Source: Deltaproteobacteria bacterium
Lineage (GTDB): Bacteria; Desulfobacterota; Binatia; Binatales; Binataceae
NCBI GenBank assembly: GCA_021799495.1
Contig: JAJZAI010000019.1
Coordinates: forward strand, 1-59,239
Direction of reading: 5' to 3'
Length of the DNA stretch: 59,239 nt
The notes beneath the pieces were generated by a model. It ran no database searches. It saw only the letters and a program-made list of their open reading frames with translations, and was not told the DNA's origin. Each line of letters starts with the position of its first letter. The stretch's first letter is position 1. The translations under genes were made by a program, and so were the position numbers. This document shows, piece after piece, positions 25,274 through 34,135 of the stretch.

Positions 25274-26743
25274 GTGAGCGCTGGCCCATCCTCATCCGGC
25301 TTTCTCGAATCGAGCCGCCGCGGCGTCGCCGACGCCGATTTGCGCCGGAAGCTCGAAAACGCCACCGGTCGCCATCTCGAGCACGTCGCCGCCACCCGCG
25401 CCGAATTTCCCGCCTTCGATTCCGAACGCGACGCGGCGCGGCGCATCAAGGAAGACGCGATCGGCCGGCTCGACGAGTTGCTGGTCGAGCTGAAAAACAA
25501 GCTCGAAGCCAACGGCGCGACGGTCTTTGTCGCCGCCGACGCCGGCGAAGCGCGCGACTATATCGTGAATGTCGTCAAACGCGCCGGAGCCAGGCAAGTG
25601 GTCAAGGGCAAATCGATGACCACCGAGGAGATCGAGCTCAATCCCGCCCTTGAACGCGCCGGCGTCGAAGTGGTGGAGACCGATCTCGGCGAATATATCG
25701 TGCAGCTCCGCGGCGAGCGCCCGTCGCACATCATCACGCCCGCCATTCACCTATCGAAAGAGGATATCGGCCGGCTCTTCGCCGACAAGCTCGGCATCCC
25801 GTACACGGCCGAGCCTGAAACGCTGACCGACGCCGCGCGCAAGCGCCTGCGCGAAATCTTTCTCAGCGCCGGCGTCAGCGTGACCGGCGTCAACTTCGCG
25901 ATCGCGGAGACCGGCACGCTCGCGTTGATCGAAAACGAGGGCAACGGCCGCCTTTCCAGCACGCTGCCCGACACCTTCATCGCCGTGATGGGCATCGAGA
26001 AGGTCATCCCGAAACTTTCCGACCTGCCCCATTTCCTCGAAATTCTCGCCCGCACCGGCACCGGCCAGAAGCTCACCACCTACGTCAATTTCATCAGCGG
26101 GCCGCGCGGCGAGCATGACGCCGACGGCCCGCGCGCGATGCACGTCGTGATTCTCGACAATGGGCGCAGCGCGATGCTTGCCGATCCCGTTCTGCGCGAG
26201 GCGCTCTACTGCCTGCGATGCGGCGCGTGCCTCAACGTCTGTCCGGTTTATCGGCGAATCGGCGGCCACGCCTATAATTCGACCTACCCGGGTCCGATCG
26301 GCTCGATCGTGAGTCCCAATCTCTTCGGCTCCGCCGCGGCGGAACTCCCGTTCGCCTCGACGCTGTGCGGGGCCTGCCGCGATATCTGTCCCGTCCGGAT
26401 CGACATTCCCCGCATCCTGTTGCATCTGCGATGGCGCGAGGGCGCGGCGCATCCGGCGATCAAGTGGCCGCAAGCGGCGGTTAAGGCGCGCGCCAGCGTC
26501 GCCCGGTTCGCCCGCATGGCGCGGTTTCCGCGCACGTTGCGCCTGCTGACGCGGCTCGCCGCTCTCGTCCTCCGGCCGTTCGCGCGCGACGGTTACATGC
26601 GCCGGATGCCGGGCGTCGCCGGAAATTGGACCCGCTGGGGCCGCGATTTTCCCGCTCTGCGCGCGCGCCGCAAAACGCGCTCGGCGCCGCAAGCAGCCAA
26701 CCATAATCGCGACGGCGCGGCGGCGCCGGCCGAGCATTCCTGA
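25274..26743 (+). CDS. lutB: Lactate utilisation iron-sulfur protein LutB
   Basis: About 489 residues. LutB is the central Fe-S and electron-transfer subunit of the LutABC complex, which oxidises L-lactate to pyruvate in the cytosol. The N-terminal LUD domain contains KGKSMTTEEIELNPALERAGVEVVETDLGEYI and FAIAETGTLALIENEGNGR; two cluster motifs follow, CLRCGACLNVCPVYRRIGG and CGACRDICPVRIDIP. GTG 25274 is chosen because GGAG lies 8 bases before it; a TTG at 25244 is possible but without support. Its stop overlaps lutC (TGATG). The order lutB-lutC-lutA differs from the lutA-lutB-lutC order of Bacillus. Confidence 0.92.
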   Translation: MSAGPSSSGFLESSRRGVADADLRRKLENATGRHLEHVAATRAEFPAFDSERDAARRIKEDAIGRLDELLVELKNKLEANGATVFVAADAGEARDYIVNVVKRAGARQVVKGKSMTTEEIELNPALERAGVEVVETDLGEYIVQLRGERPSHIITPAIHLSKEDIGRLFADKLGIPYTAEPETLTDAARKRLREIFLSAGVSVTGVNFAIAETGTLALIENEGNGRLSSTLPDTFIAVMGIEKVIPKLSDLPHFLEILARTGTGQKLTTYVNFISGPRGEHDADGPRAMHVVILDNGRSAMLADPVLREALYCLRCGACLNVCPVYRRIGGHAYNSTYPGPIGSIVSPNLFGSAAAELPFASTLCGACRDICPVRIDIPRILLHLRWREGAAHPAIKWPQAAVKARASVARFARMARFPRTLRLLTRLAALVLRPFARDGYMRRMPGVAGNWTRWGRDFPALRARRKTRSAPQAANHNRDGAAAPAEHS

Positions 26744-27432
26744 TGAGCGCGTTTCACAAACTTATCGCGCGCGTCCGCACGGCGCTTGAGCGTCCGGCTG
26801 AATCCGCGCCGCCGCATCAGGCGGCCGGCGGCATCGCGCCGCCGCACGCGGAAGCCGCCCGTCGCGCGGAATTGGCCAGCGCGTTCGCGCGCGAATTCGC
26901 GGCCGTGCGCGGCGAATTTCTCGGCATCCACGCGCCCGGGGAAATTCCCGCGAAAGTCGTGGAGCTGGCGCGGTCGTTGAACGCGCTGGCGGTCGCCGTC
27001 GGCGCTGGAGTAACGCTCGATTTCGAGCCGATCGGTCGCGCGCTCGAAGCCGCGCGCATGGCCGTCGTGCGCGCGGATGCGAAAAAGCGCGCCGTCGCTC
27101 CGCCGCTGCACGAGCGAATTGCGCAGGCGGACCTGGGCGTTGCCGAGGCTGACGCCGCGATCGCTTCGACCGGCACGCTCGCCGTGGTTGGAACGCCCGC
27201 GAGTCCCGCGTCCCTGACTCTGACGCCTCCGGCGAACCTGATCATCTTTCACGCCGAGCGCCTGCACGCCGATCTGGCCGCCGCCATCGCCGCGCTCGGT
27301 CCCGAACCGTTCGTCAAAAACCGCGTCGCGATGATCACCGGGCCGAGCCGCACCGCCGATATCGAAAAAATGATCGTGCTGGGCGTGCACGGCCCGCGCC
27401 GCCTGTTCGCGATCGCGGCCTGGCCCGGCTAA
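26743..27432 (+). CDS. lutC: Lactate utilisation protein LutC
   Basis: A 229-residue LUD-domain protein. The C-terminal half carries the family pattern DLGVAEADAAIASTGTLAVV and NRVAMITGPSRTADIEKMIVLGVHGPRRL. The N-terminal 40 residues are Ala/Pro-rich and poorly conserved. LutC is required for lactate oxidation with LutA and LutB, though its catalytic role is unclear. It overlaps lutB by one base (TGATG) and is 22 bases before lutA, so translation is coupled. Length is normal. Confidence 0.9.
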   Translation: MSAFHKLIARVRTALERPAESAPPHQAAGGIAPPHAEAARRAELASAFAREFAAVRGEFLGIHAPGEIPAKVVELARSLNALAVAVGAGVTLDFEPIGRALEAARMAVVRADAKKRAVAPPLHERIAQADLGVAEADAAIASTGTLAVVGTPASPASLTLTPPANLIIFHAERLHADLAAAIAALGPEPFVKNRVAMITGPSRTADIEKMIVLGVHGPRRLFAIAAWPG

Positions 27433-27454
27433 TAACTATCGCGCGGCTACCACG

Positions 27455-28177
27455 ATGACCGAAGTGAGATTATTCGCGACCTGCCTCGCCGAGGAATTTT
27501 TTCCCTCGGTCATCGATGCGGCGAAAACCGTGCTCGAGCGGCTGAAGCTCAAAGTGCGGCCGGTCCGCTCGTCATTCTGCTGCGCCCAGGCGCCGTTCAA
27601 CGAGGGACTGCGCGAGCCGGCGCTCGAGCTGGCGCGGAAATTCCTGCGCGCCTGCGAACCAGGCGCGCCGATCGTTATTCCCTCGGGCTCGTGCGCGAGC
27701 ATGGTCAGGATTTTCTATACCGATCTGCTCGCCAATGAGCCGAAATTGGCGGAGCGCGCGGCGGCGCTGCGTCCGTGGATCTATGAGTTTTCGCAATTCC
27801 TCGTCGATGTGATGAAAGTCAAATATGTCGGCGCGCGTTTCGACCGCACCGTCGCCTACCATCCCGCCTGCCATCTGACGCGCGAACTGCGCGTGGTCGA
27901 TCAGCCGCGCGCATTGCTCGCCGCGGTCGAAGGAATTCGCGTGGTCGATTTTCGCAATCCCGAGGAGTGTTGCGGATTCGGCGGCGTGTTTTCGGTCAAG
28001 CTGCCGCACATTTCGGCCGCGATGGCCGAAGACAAGATTCAGCGAATTCAGGAAAGCGGCGCGAGCGCGATCGTCGCCAACGATTGCGGATGCCTGATGC
28101 AACTGGGCGGCGCGCTCCGTCGCCGCGGCATCCCGATCGAAACCTGGCATCTCGCCGAAGTCCTCGCCGCCCGCTAG
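27455..28177 (+). CDS. lutA: Lactate utilisation protein LutA (CCG-domain subunit)
   Basis: A 240-residue protein with two cysteine-rich CCG domains, which bind non-cubane Fe-S clusters in LutA, GlpC and heterodisulfide reductase subunits. The first domain has SSFCCAQAPFN and PSGSCASMV; the second has YHPACHLTRELR and PEECCGFGGVFSVK, with a final NDCGCLMQ. It works with LutB to pass electrons from lactate. It is the last gene of the lut operon. No LldP-like lactate transporter or LutR-type regulator is next to it. Confidence 0.92.
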   Translation: MTEVRLFATCLAEEFFPSVIDAAKTVLERLKLKVRPVRSSFCCAQAPFNEGLREPALELARKFLRACEPGAPIVIPSGSCASMVRIFYTDLLANEPKLAERAAALRPWIYEFSQFLVDVMKVKYVGARFDRTVAYHPACHLTRELRVVDQPRALLAAVEGIRVVDFRNPEECCGFGGVFSVKLPHISAAMAEDKIQRIQESGASAIVANDCGCLMQLGGALRRRGIPIETWHLAEVLAAR

Positions 28178-28248
28178 GCCGCCACGGCGGAGTAATTCCG
28201 CCGCGCGCGCCATAGTCTGGCGATCGCCGCGCGAAGAGTCCCGGAAAA

Positions 28249-28545
28249 TTACGCGAAACGCGACGCCTGATTGACCAACGTCGAAGCGATCTTTTCGACG
28301 CGCTCTTCAAGCCGCTCGATCATCCCTTCCAGCCGCGCAGCCTCGCCGGCGCCTGTATCCCGATATTCATCGCGCCCGTTCGCCGATCCGTTGGCCGCCG
28401 CCGGACGCCCGGCTGCGGGACTGGCATCCGCGCGTGCGAAATTCTCCGCAAGCTTTTCGATCGCGCCGGCCAGCTCCTTGAGTTGCTTCTCGACCGCCGT
28501 CAAGCGGATTTCGATCTCCTTCGCCAACTGATTGGTCATCGGCAT
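28249..28545 (-). CDS. Small coiled-coil protein after phaC (phasin-like?)
   Basis: A 98-residue protein that begins 22 bases after the PHA synthase stop on the same strand. Residues 1-40 form one amphipathic helix (AKEIEIRLTAVEKQLKELAG...), the middle is a Ala/Gly/Asn linker, and residues 70-98 form a second coiled coil (LEGMIERLEERVEKIASTLV). A GGAGGGGAGCGGGAG region precedes ATG 28545 and ATG 28539; either may start. It has no phasin motif I can name, but position and helical nature suggest a granule-surface protein or a PhaC partner. Function inferred from context only. Confidence 0.6.
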   Translation of the reverse strand: MPMTNQLAKEIEIRLTAVEKQLKELAGAIEKLAENFARADASPAAGRPAAANGSANGRDEYRDTGAGEAARLEGMIERLEERVEKIASTLVNQASRFA

Positions 28546-28567
28546 CTCCCGCTCCCCTCCATCGCGC

Positions 28568-30286
28568 TCACGGACGGCCGCGCACGTAGCTTCCGGGCGC
28601 CGGTTCGATCGGCCTGTAGCGTCCGCCGCCCAGCTCCGCCGGCGCGGGACGTTTCGCGCCGGATCTCTGTTCAATCCAATCCAGCCAGTTGTCCCACCAG
28701 GTTCCCTTGTGTTCCGCCGCGCCCTGCATCCATCGATCGGGATCGTCGCCGAGGCGGGGATTGGTGAAATACTTCATTTTGAAATTTCCGGGCGGACACA
28801 CGAGGCTTTGCACGTGGCCGCTCGCGCTGAGCACGAATTCGGTATCACCGCCGAACAGCCGCGCCGCGCGATGGCATGCGCGCCACGCGCAAATATGATC
28901 CGTCATGCCCGCGAGCACGTACATGTCGCCGGTAAAGCGGCCCAAATCGATCGGCGTATCGAGAATTTTCGCCGCGCCCGGTTCAACCAGCGGATTACGG
29001 AGCAGAATTTCAAGGAAACCCGCGTGCAGGCGCGCCGGCAGATTCGTCGAGTCGGAATTCCAGTAAAGAATGTCGAACGCCGCCGGATCCTTGCCCATCA
29101 AATAGTTGTTTACCCAGTAGTTCCAGACGAGATCGTTCGGCCGCAGCCATGCGAATGTCCGCTGCAGCGTGGCGGCGTCTAGGACGCCCCTCGCGCGCGA
29201 CGCCTCGGCTGCGGCGCGCACCGTCTCCTCGTTCGCGAACATCCCCGTCATCGACGGCTCCGACGAATCGAGCATCGTCACGATCAACGTCGCGGCGTTG
29301 ATGCGCCGATCGTCGTGCGCCGCCAGATGGCCAAGCATCAGCGAAGACGTGATGCCGCCGGCGCATACGGCCGTCAGATTCACATCGGGACTTCCGGTGA
29401 CGTCGGCCGCAATAGCAACCGCCTCTTCGCACGCCGATACGTAGTCATCCAGACCGAGATCGCGATCCTGGGCGCCGGGATTGCGCCAACTGACCGTGAA
29501 GAACTGGATGCCGCGTCCGACTGCGTATTCCGTGAAGCTCCGCTTCGGCGCCATGTCCATCACGTAGTACTTGTTGATCTGCGGCGGAATCAGCAGCACC
29601 GGACGCTCGAACACCTGCGGCGTCGCGGGCCGGTACTGGATGACTTCACAGAGCTTGCCGCGATGAATCACCGCGCCGGGAGTCGCCGCGATCGTGCGTC
29701 CGACCTCGAACGGACGCTTGTCCACCTGCGACGGCATCCCGTTGTTGGTGAAAAGATCGACGATAAAATTCCGCGCCCCGTAGAGCAGGCTCATTCCGGC
29801 GGTGTCGAAGGCGCGTTTCAGCGCGGCGGGATTTCCCCACAGCAGATTGGTCGGCGCCAGCGCCTCGGTCATCAGAGTTACGGCGAAGCGCTCCTGCGCC
29901 GGAGTCTTCCAGTCCTTGCCGTCGGACTCGGCGGCCAGCCCGACGAGATCGTGCATCGCGGCGCGCCACGCCAGATACGTCTGCATCAGGCGCCGATAAA
30001 CCGGATTTTCGGCGAAGGCGGGATCGCTGAAGCGCCGATCGCCGGCCTCGGGTTCGATTTCCGACGCGCCCGCCGCGACCCGCATCAGCTCGAACGTCAG
30101 TTCCGAAAAGCGGCTGGAAAACTTCTCGGGATGGGCCGCAAGGTTGACCAGAAACTGGCCGAGCGTGCGCAGGGTGTCGCGCGGACTCAACGCGACGAAA
30201 GGATTCGCCCCCAGGATCGCGTCAACCGCCGGCGCCATCTCTTCCGGATGGGCCAGATCGATTTCGTGCTTGATCGCTACTGCCAT
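28568..30286 (-). CDS. phaC: Poly(3-hydroxyalkanoate) synthase, class I-like
   Basis: A 572-residue enzyme polymerising 3-hydroxyacyl-CoA into storage polyester. The triad is Cys308 in TAVCAGG, Asp463 in AGMTDHI and His491 in SGHVQSLV, equivalent to the set in Cupriavidus PhaC. The box normally reads G/S-x-C-x-G-G; here Ala306 replaces the first Gly/Ser. Other features are the PPQINKYYVMDMAPKRSF segment and the conserved Trp-rich FTVSWRNP. Length fits class I (about 590); no phaE or phaR is adjacent, but a small coiled-coil gene follows. phaA/phaB are not linked. The 280-base upstream gap contains an AT-rich stretch that could hold its promoter. Confidence 0.92.
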   Translation of the reverse strand: MAVAIKHEIDLAHPEEMAPAVDAILGANPFVALSPRDTLRTLGQFLVNLAAHPEKFSSRFSELTFELMRVAAGASEIEPEAGDRRFSDPAFAENPVYRRLMQTYLAWRAAMHDLVGLAAESDGKDWKTPAQERFAVTLMTEALAPTNLLWGNPAALKRAFDTAGMSLLYGARNFIVDLFTNNGMPSQVDKRPFEVGRTIAATPGAVIHRGKLCEVIQYRPATPQVFERPVLLIPPQINKYYVMDMAPKRSFTEYAVGRGIQFFTVSWRNPGAQDRDLGLDDYVSACEEAVAIAADVTGSPDVNLTAVCAGGITSSLMLGHLAAHDDRRINAATLIVTMLDSSEPSMTGMFANEETVRAAAEASRARGVLDAATLQRTFAWLRPNDLVWNYWVNNYLMGKDPAAFDILYWNSDSTNLPARLHAGFLEILLRNPLVEPGAAKILDTPIDLGRFTGDMYVLAGMTDHICAWRACHRAARLFGGDTEFVLSASGHVQSLVCPPGNFKMKYFTNPRLGDDPDRWMQGAAEHKGTWWDNWLDWIEQRSGAKRPAPAELGGGRYRPIEPAPGSYVRGRP

Positions 30287-30569
30287 CGCAATGCTCCTTG
30301 CGCAGGGGCGCGATACCCCGCCATCGCTAGCAGAGTTATAAACCGCCTACAACAATATCTATTGAGCTTTTTGGATCAGAACATTCATGGCGCGTGAAGT
30401 TTCGCTTTTGGCCGGAATAGACCGGATTTGCGTGGATTGCGCGTCATGCGCCCGCGGAAGGCGCCGAGAATTGCGAGGAAGAGATCCGCGCCAGTTACAT
30501 ATGCCGCATTTTCGATCCGCGCCGGCGCGCGTCAAGCCCGCCGCGCCCGCCATCTCTTGATGGCCGGTT

Positions 30570-31586
30570 TCAACCCAGCAATTCGCGGCCCCGCGCGAAC
30601 AGCCGAGCCGCGGAAAGGCCGATATCCTCCCACGTCGGATCGATGCGCTTGCCCCGCCGATGGAGCATCAGATTGAACGCGGTGATCGCGCCAAACCGAT
30701 ATCCCGCAAATGCGCGAAACCATCGCACGTCCGCGTCGGTGACCTCGAACGAGACCATCCCGCGATACATCTCGGCCAGCGTTTCCGGCGATGGAATATG
30801 GGCCGGCACCAGCGATCTGTCGACCCAGCTATCGGGATCGGAAAACAGGCATAGCCAGCCCAAATCGATCAATACCGCGCCAATTTGCGCCAATTCCCAA
30901 TCGATCACGGCGCGGACCTCGCCGTCGCGAATCAGCATGTTCGACCATTGCATGTCGCCGTGAACGCATCCCAGACGCGGCGCGCGCGGCGCGGTGGCGA
31001 GCAGGCGATCGCGCAATTCCGAGGAGCCGACGGTGGTCGCGGGATCGAGCGTCGGACGGTCGAGCAACGCGTTGCAGCGCTCGATCTCCTGCTGCAGCGT
31101 GACCGGCTCGCCCCATACCGCGCGGCGCGGCTCCCACGGCACGGAATGGAGCGCGGCGTGCGTCCGGATCGCGGCGCGCGCCGCGGCCCGCTGTTCGTCA
31201 GAACTGTATTCGCGTTCGCCGAGCGCGAGTTTGTCGCCCGCGACGAAATCTACGACGAACCATGGCCGGCCGAATTCCTCGACGCCTTCGCCGATCCACT
31301 TGACCGGCGGCGTCGGCACCGCCGTCCCTTCGAGGGACTTCATGATGCGCGCCTGGCGGGCGACATCGGCCGTCCCGACCGGCCGCACGCCGGCGGGAGC
31401 CAGCCGAATCACGAGATGCTCGCGCGCCGTCACGCCGCCGTCGCGATGCGTCGTCAGTTCGAAGCCGTAGCTTTGCCCGGCATGTCCCGGCAGGACGGTC
31501 AATCCGCCAATCGCGGCGGAGGGATCGCCCGTGCGCGCCCGCAGCATCGCAAGCAGTTGCGTTTCAAATTCAGTATCAGCTTCCAT
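30570..31586 (-). CDS. APH-like phosphotransferase family protein
   Basis: A 338-residue protein of the aminoglycoside phosphotransferase/choline kinase fold. The catalytic loop reads HGDMQWSNML and the metal-binding motif VIDWELAQIG; the N-lobe has LPGHAGQSYGFEL and LVIRLAP. This subgroup (ACAD10/11 N-terminal kinase-like) is often linked to acyl-CoA dehydrogenases, where the human counterpart phosphorylates 4-hydroxyacyl-CoA. The length is the same as the phosphotransferase at 54.9 kb. ATG 31586 is preferred over an upstream TTG. It is flanked by phaC and a GST, with no acyl-CoA dehydrogenase next to it. No evidence of antibiotic resistance function. Confidence 0.85.
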   Translation of the reverse strand: MEADTEFETQLLAMLRARTGDPSAAIGGLTVLPGHAGQSYGFELTTHRDGGVTAREHLVIRLAPAGVRPVGTADVARQARIMKSLEGTAVPTPPVKWIGEGVEEFGRPWFVVDFVAGDKLALGEREYSSDEQRAAARAAIRTHAALHSVPWEPRRAVWGEPVTLQQEIERCNALLDRPTLDPATTVGSSELRDRLLATAPRAPRLGCVHGDMQWSNMLIRDGEVRAVIDWELAQIGAVLIDLGWLCLFSDPDSWVDRSLVPAHIPSPETLAEMYRGMVSFEVTDADVRWFRAFAGYRFGAITAFNLMLHRRGKRIDPTWEDIGLSAARLFARGRELLG

Positions 31587-31685
31587 CCGTGGACCTGCTA
31601 ACAATGGCCCGCCCTCGCCGGGACGGACGCGGACGGGCCTGAGATGTCAACCGTCCACGAGCATACGCAACCGCGCGTCGATCCG

Positions 31686-32336
31686 CTAACCGCGCATCTT
31701 GAGCTGGGCTGACGCCGGATGGAGGCTCGATTGCGCGCTCGGCCGCGCTTCGACCCGCCTGGACCACGCGGTGAGGTTGGCGAGCGACGGATCGATTTTC
31801 TGGCCGACGCCGGCCGCGAAGTCGGTGCAGCAATAAAGAATGATATCGGCGATCGTGAAGCGGTTGGGCACGATAAACTCGCGTCCCGCCAACAAGCCAT
31901 CGAGCCATTTCAGCCGCGCCTGCGCGATTCGCTTCAGGCCCGGTCCGGCCTCCGGCTCGCACGGCACGCGGTTTTTGAAAAGCTCGAGGCCTTCGGTGAA
32001 GCGGAAGCCGTTGTACATGTTTTCGGTGATGTTCTGCTCGACGCGCCGCACCCACTGGCGGGTTTCCGCGCGATCCTCGGCGGTGGCGCCGATCAGCGCG
32101 GGCGCCGGATGCTTCTCTTCGAGATATTCCCAAATCACCACGGTCTCGCCGATACACTGGCCGTTGTCGAGCTCGAGCGCCGGCAACTGCCCGCCCGGAT
32201 TGCGCTCCAGATAGGGCGCCTGACGGTTTTCGCCCTTCAGCAGCTCAACCGTTTTGGTTGGAATCGTGATGCCTTTTTCGGCGAGAAACATGCGCATCGC
32301 GCGCGGATTCGGTCCGAACGAATCGTAGAGTTGCAT
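31686..32336 (-). CDS. Glutathione S-transferase family protein
   Basis: A 216-residue soluble GST. The N-terminal thioredoxin domain begins MQLYDSFGPNPRAMRMFLAEKG and has the cis-Pro/GETVVIWEYLEE segment that binds glutathione; the all-helical C-terminal domain has FTIADIILYCC. Ser/Pro rather than Tyr at the N-terminal position points to a Ser- or Cys-type bacterial class. Start 32336 has AGGGGAAG upstream. The substrate is unknown. It is divergent from the zinc-ribbon/TPR gene. Confidence 0.88.
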   Translation of the reverse strand: MQLYDSFGPNPRAMRMFLAEKGITIPTKTVELLKGENRQAPYLERNPGGQLPALELDNGQCIGETVVIWEYLEEKHPAPALIGATAEDRAETRQWVRRVEQNITENMYNGFRFTEGLELFKNRVPCEPEAGPGLKRIAQARLKWLDGLLAGREFIVPNRFTIADIILYCCTDFAAGVGQKIDPSLANLTAWSRRVEARPSAQSSLHPASAQLKMRG

Positions 32337-32607
32337 ATTCGGCTTCCCCTGTGTTTTGGTTGATTTGATCGGCGCCTCAAGCCCGCCGGCTCGCCCCAAA
32401 ATCGGCGGAAATATAGCCCATCACCCGGCGCCGATGAAACCTCCGCGACGGCCGTATCTGGCGGGCATGGACGATTTTCAATAGGCTGACTGGGATAGCC
32501 ATCAATTGCAGGCTGGCCATGGCTGGACGGAAACCCGGCGGCATGGCCAGCTCCGCAAATCCGTATGGAGGGAAAGCGGCGGCCGAACCGTCCGTGACGT
32601 TCCGATC

Positions 32608-33921
32608 GTGAAATTTTGTCCTCAATGTGGCGCTGGATTGCTAAAAAGCGCTCGTTTTTGCGTCGAATGCGGTGAAAATCTCGCGAACTACGCCCCGGCC
32701 GGCCCGACCGCGCCCGCGACCGTCCCGGCCGGTCCCGCGGCGCCACTTGGCGCCCCGAACGATCCATTCGCGACACCGATCGCGGCGCCGGCCGCGCCCG
32801 CGCCGATCGCTCCGGCGGATCCGGCGGCCAATTCGATCATGCCCTTCGCCGCGATCTTCGTCGCCATCCTGGCGGTGGGCACGGTCGTGGCGATTCTGAT
32901 CATGCGGCAGCTTCCGGCCCGCGAGCGCCTGCTCGCCAGCGCGCCGCAGGCCGCGCCCGCCGCGTCGGGCATAACGTCGGTCAACGGCGAGCAGTTCCCG
33001 CCCGGCCATCCGCAATTGCGGCTTCCCAAGGAGGCGCTCGACTTTATCGCCAACCTTCAGAAGAAGGCCGACGCGAATCCGAAGGACCTCGCGGCATGGG
33101 ATCAGCTCGGCGGCGTCCTGCTGCGCGCCGCGACGATCGTGCCATCTTATTATCCGCGCGCCGCGGCGGCCTACGCCCACGTCCTCAAGGCCGACCCGGA
33201 AAATCTCGACGCGTTGCGCGGAACCGGCAATATCGACTTCGACCAGCGCAAGTTCGACGAGGCTATAGCCGCGTATGAACATTATCTCAGTCACAAGCCC
33301 GACGATCCCGACGTCCGCACCGATTTGGGCACGATGTATCTTTCGACCGGTAACGCCGACCAGGCGGTGATTCAGTATCGCAAGGTATTGGCGCTGCATC
33401 CGCAATTCTTCGAGGCCTACTTCAACCTCGGCGTGGCGTACGGGCAGATGAACCGGCTCGACGACGCGAAGCAGGCGTTCGACGCGGCGATCAAGATCGC
33501 GCCGGATCAGGACGCCCGCGATCGCGTGAATCAGATGGTCGCGTCGCTCAACGCGTCCGGGGCGGGCGGCGCTTCCGCGCCGGCGGTGAACGTCGCGAGC
33601 GGCGGCTCGAACGCGGCGCCGCAAACCGCGTCGGCAGGAACGCCGGCGACGTTTCAGGGCGCTATGGAGCAGATGCTGCGCAATCTGCCGATCGCCGGGC
33701 CCAAGGTGCAGACGGTGCAATGGTCGTCGGCGACCGACGCGCGCGTGATGATGGACAATTTCCCGATGGATCAGATGCCGCCGTTCGCGGCGCACAAGTT
33801 TCTTGAGGATTTAAAGACGGGAATCGAGCAGGTGAAGTCGGCGCATCAGATCTCGTCGCCGGTGCAGGTGAATATCTGCGACGCCGCGAGCGGCCGCGTC
33901 ATGCAAACCGTGACTGAGTAA
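32608..33921 (+). CDS. Zinc-ribbon, transmembrane, TPR-repeat protein
   Basis: A 437-residue protein with four parts: a zinc ribbon at the N-terminus (Cys4, Cys7, Cys18, Cys21: FCPQCGAG...FCVECG), a Pro/Ala-rich linker, one membrane helix (IMPFAAIFVAILAVGTVVAILIM, about 78-100), and about three TPR units (AAAYAHVLKADPENLDALRGTG, YEHYLSHKPDDPDVRTDLGTM, YRKVLALHPQFFEAYFNLGVAY), then a Ser/Ala-rich linker and a C-terminal domain (RVMMDNFPMDQM...). GTG 32608 is chosen because the zinc ribbon starts at once; no longer start has support. The ribbon faces the cytoplasm and the TPR the periplasm if the helix inserts N-in. Function is unknown; the TPR probably holds envelope partners. Confidence 0.75.
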   Translation: MKFCPQCGAGLLKSARFCVECGENLANYAPAGPTAPATVPAGPAAPLGAPNDPFATPIAAPAAPAPIAPADPAANSIMPFAAIFVAILAVGTVVAILIMRQLPARERLLASAPQAAPAASGITSVNGEQFPPGHPQLRLPKEALDFIANLQKKADANPKDLAAWDQLGGVLLRAATIVPSYYPRAAAAYAHVLKADPENLDALRGTGNIDFDQRKFDEAIAAYEHYLSHKPDDPDVRTDLGTMYLSTGNADQAVIQYRKVLALHPQFFEAYFNLGVAYGQMNRLDDAKQAFDAAIKIAPDQDARDRVNQMVASLNASGAGGASAPAVNVASGGSNAAPQTASAGTPATFQGAMEQMLRNLPIAGPKVQTVQWSSATDARVMMDNFPMDQMPPFAAHKFLEDLKTGIEQVKSAHQISSPVQVNICDAASGRVMQTVTE

Positions 33922-33950
33922 TATAAAAAAAGCGTTATGGCTCTGCCATG

Positions 33951-33986
33951 GCGATGGATTCGCGGGTCAAGCCCGCGAATGACGAT
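33951..33986. repeat. Interspersed palindromic repeat, copy A
   Basis: The core at 33958-33980 is a perfect hairpin: ATTCGCGGG, loop TCAAG, CCCGCGAAT. The same element, reading in the opposite direction with several changes, is at 34080-34113. Such GGGTCAAGCCCG elements are widespread as intergenic repeats. It is located between the TPR gene and the amidase gene, two convergent genes, where the folded RNA could help end transcription from both sides. Confidence 0.65.
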
Positions 33987-34079
33987 CTGGCGCCATGCGA
34001 GGCGTGGCCGGAACGATCGGCGCTTTTTTTGTCGACTACTTCGACGCCATTTGATTCGTCATGTCTGGGCGCTCTTATC

Positions 34080-34113
34080 AGTCATGCCCGGGCTTGACCC
34101 GAGCATCCATCAC
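34080..34113. repeat. Interspersed palindromic repeat, copy B (inverted)
   Basis: Reads GTCATGCCCGGGCTTGACCC and continues with a GAGCATCCATC tail; its reverse complement matches copy A over about 33 bases, sharing GATGGAT and CGGGTCAAGCCCG. Copies A and B are about 95 bases apart and inverted, with a run of eight T at 34023-34030 between them. Together they resemble a two-ended cassette, but no transposase or target duplication is visible. Confidence 0.6.
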
Positions 34114-34135
34114 GACGGCGCCACCGCGAAGCGAA

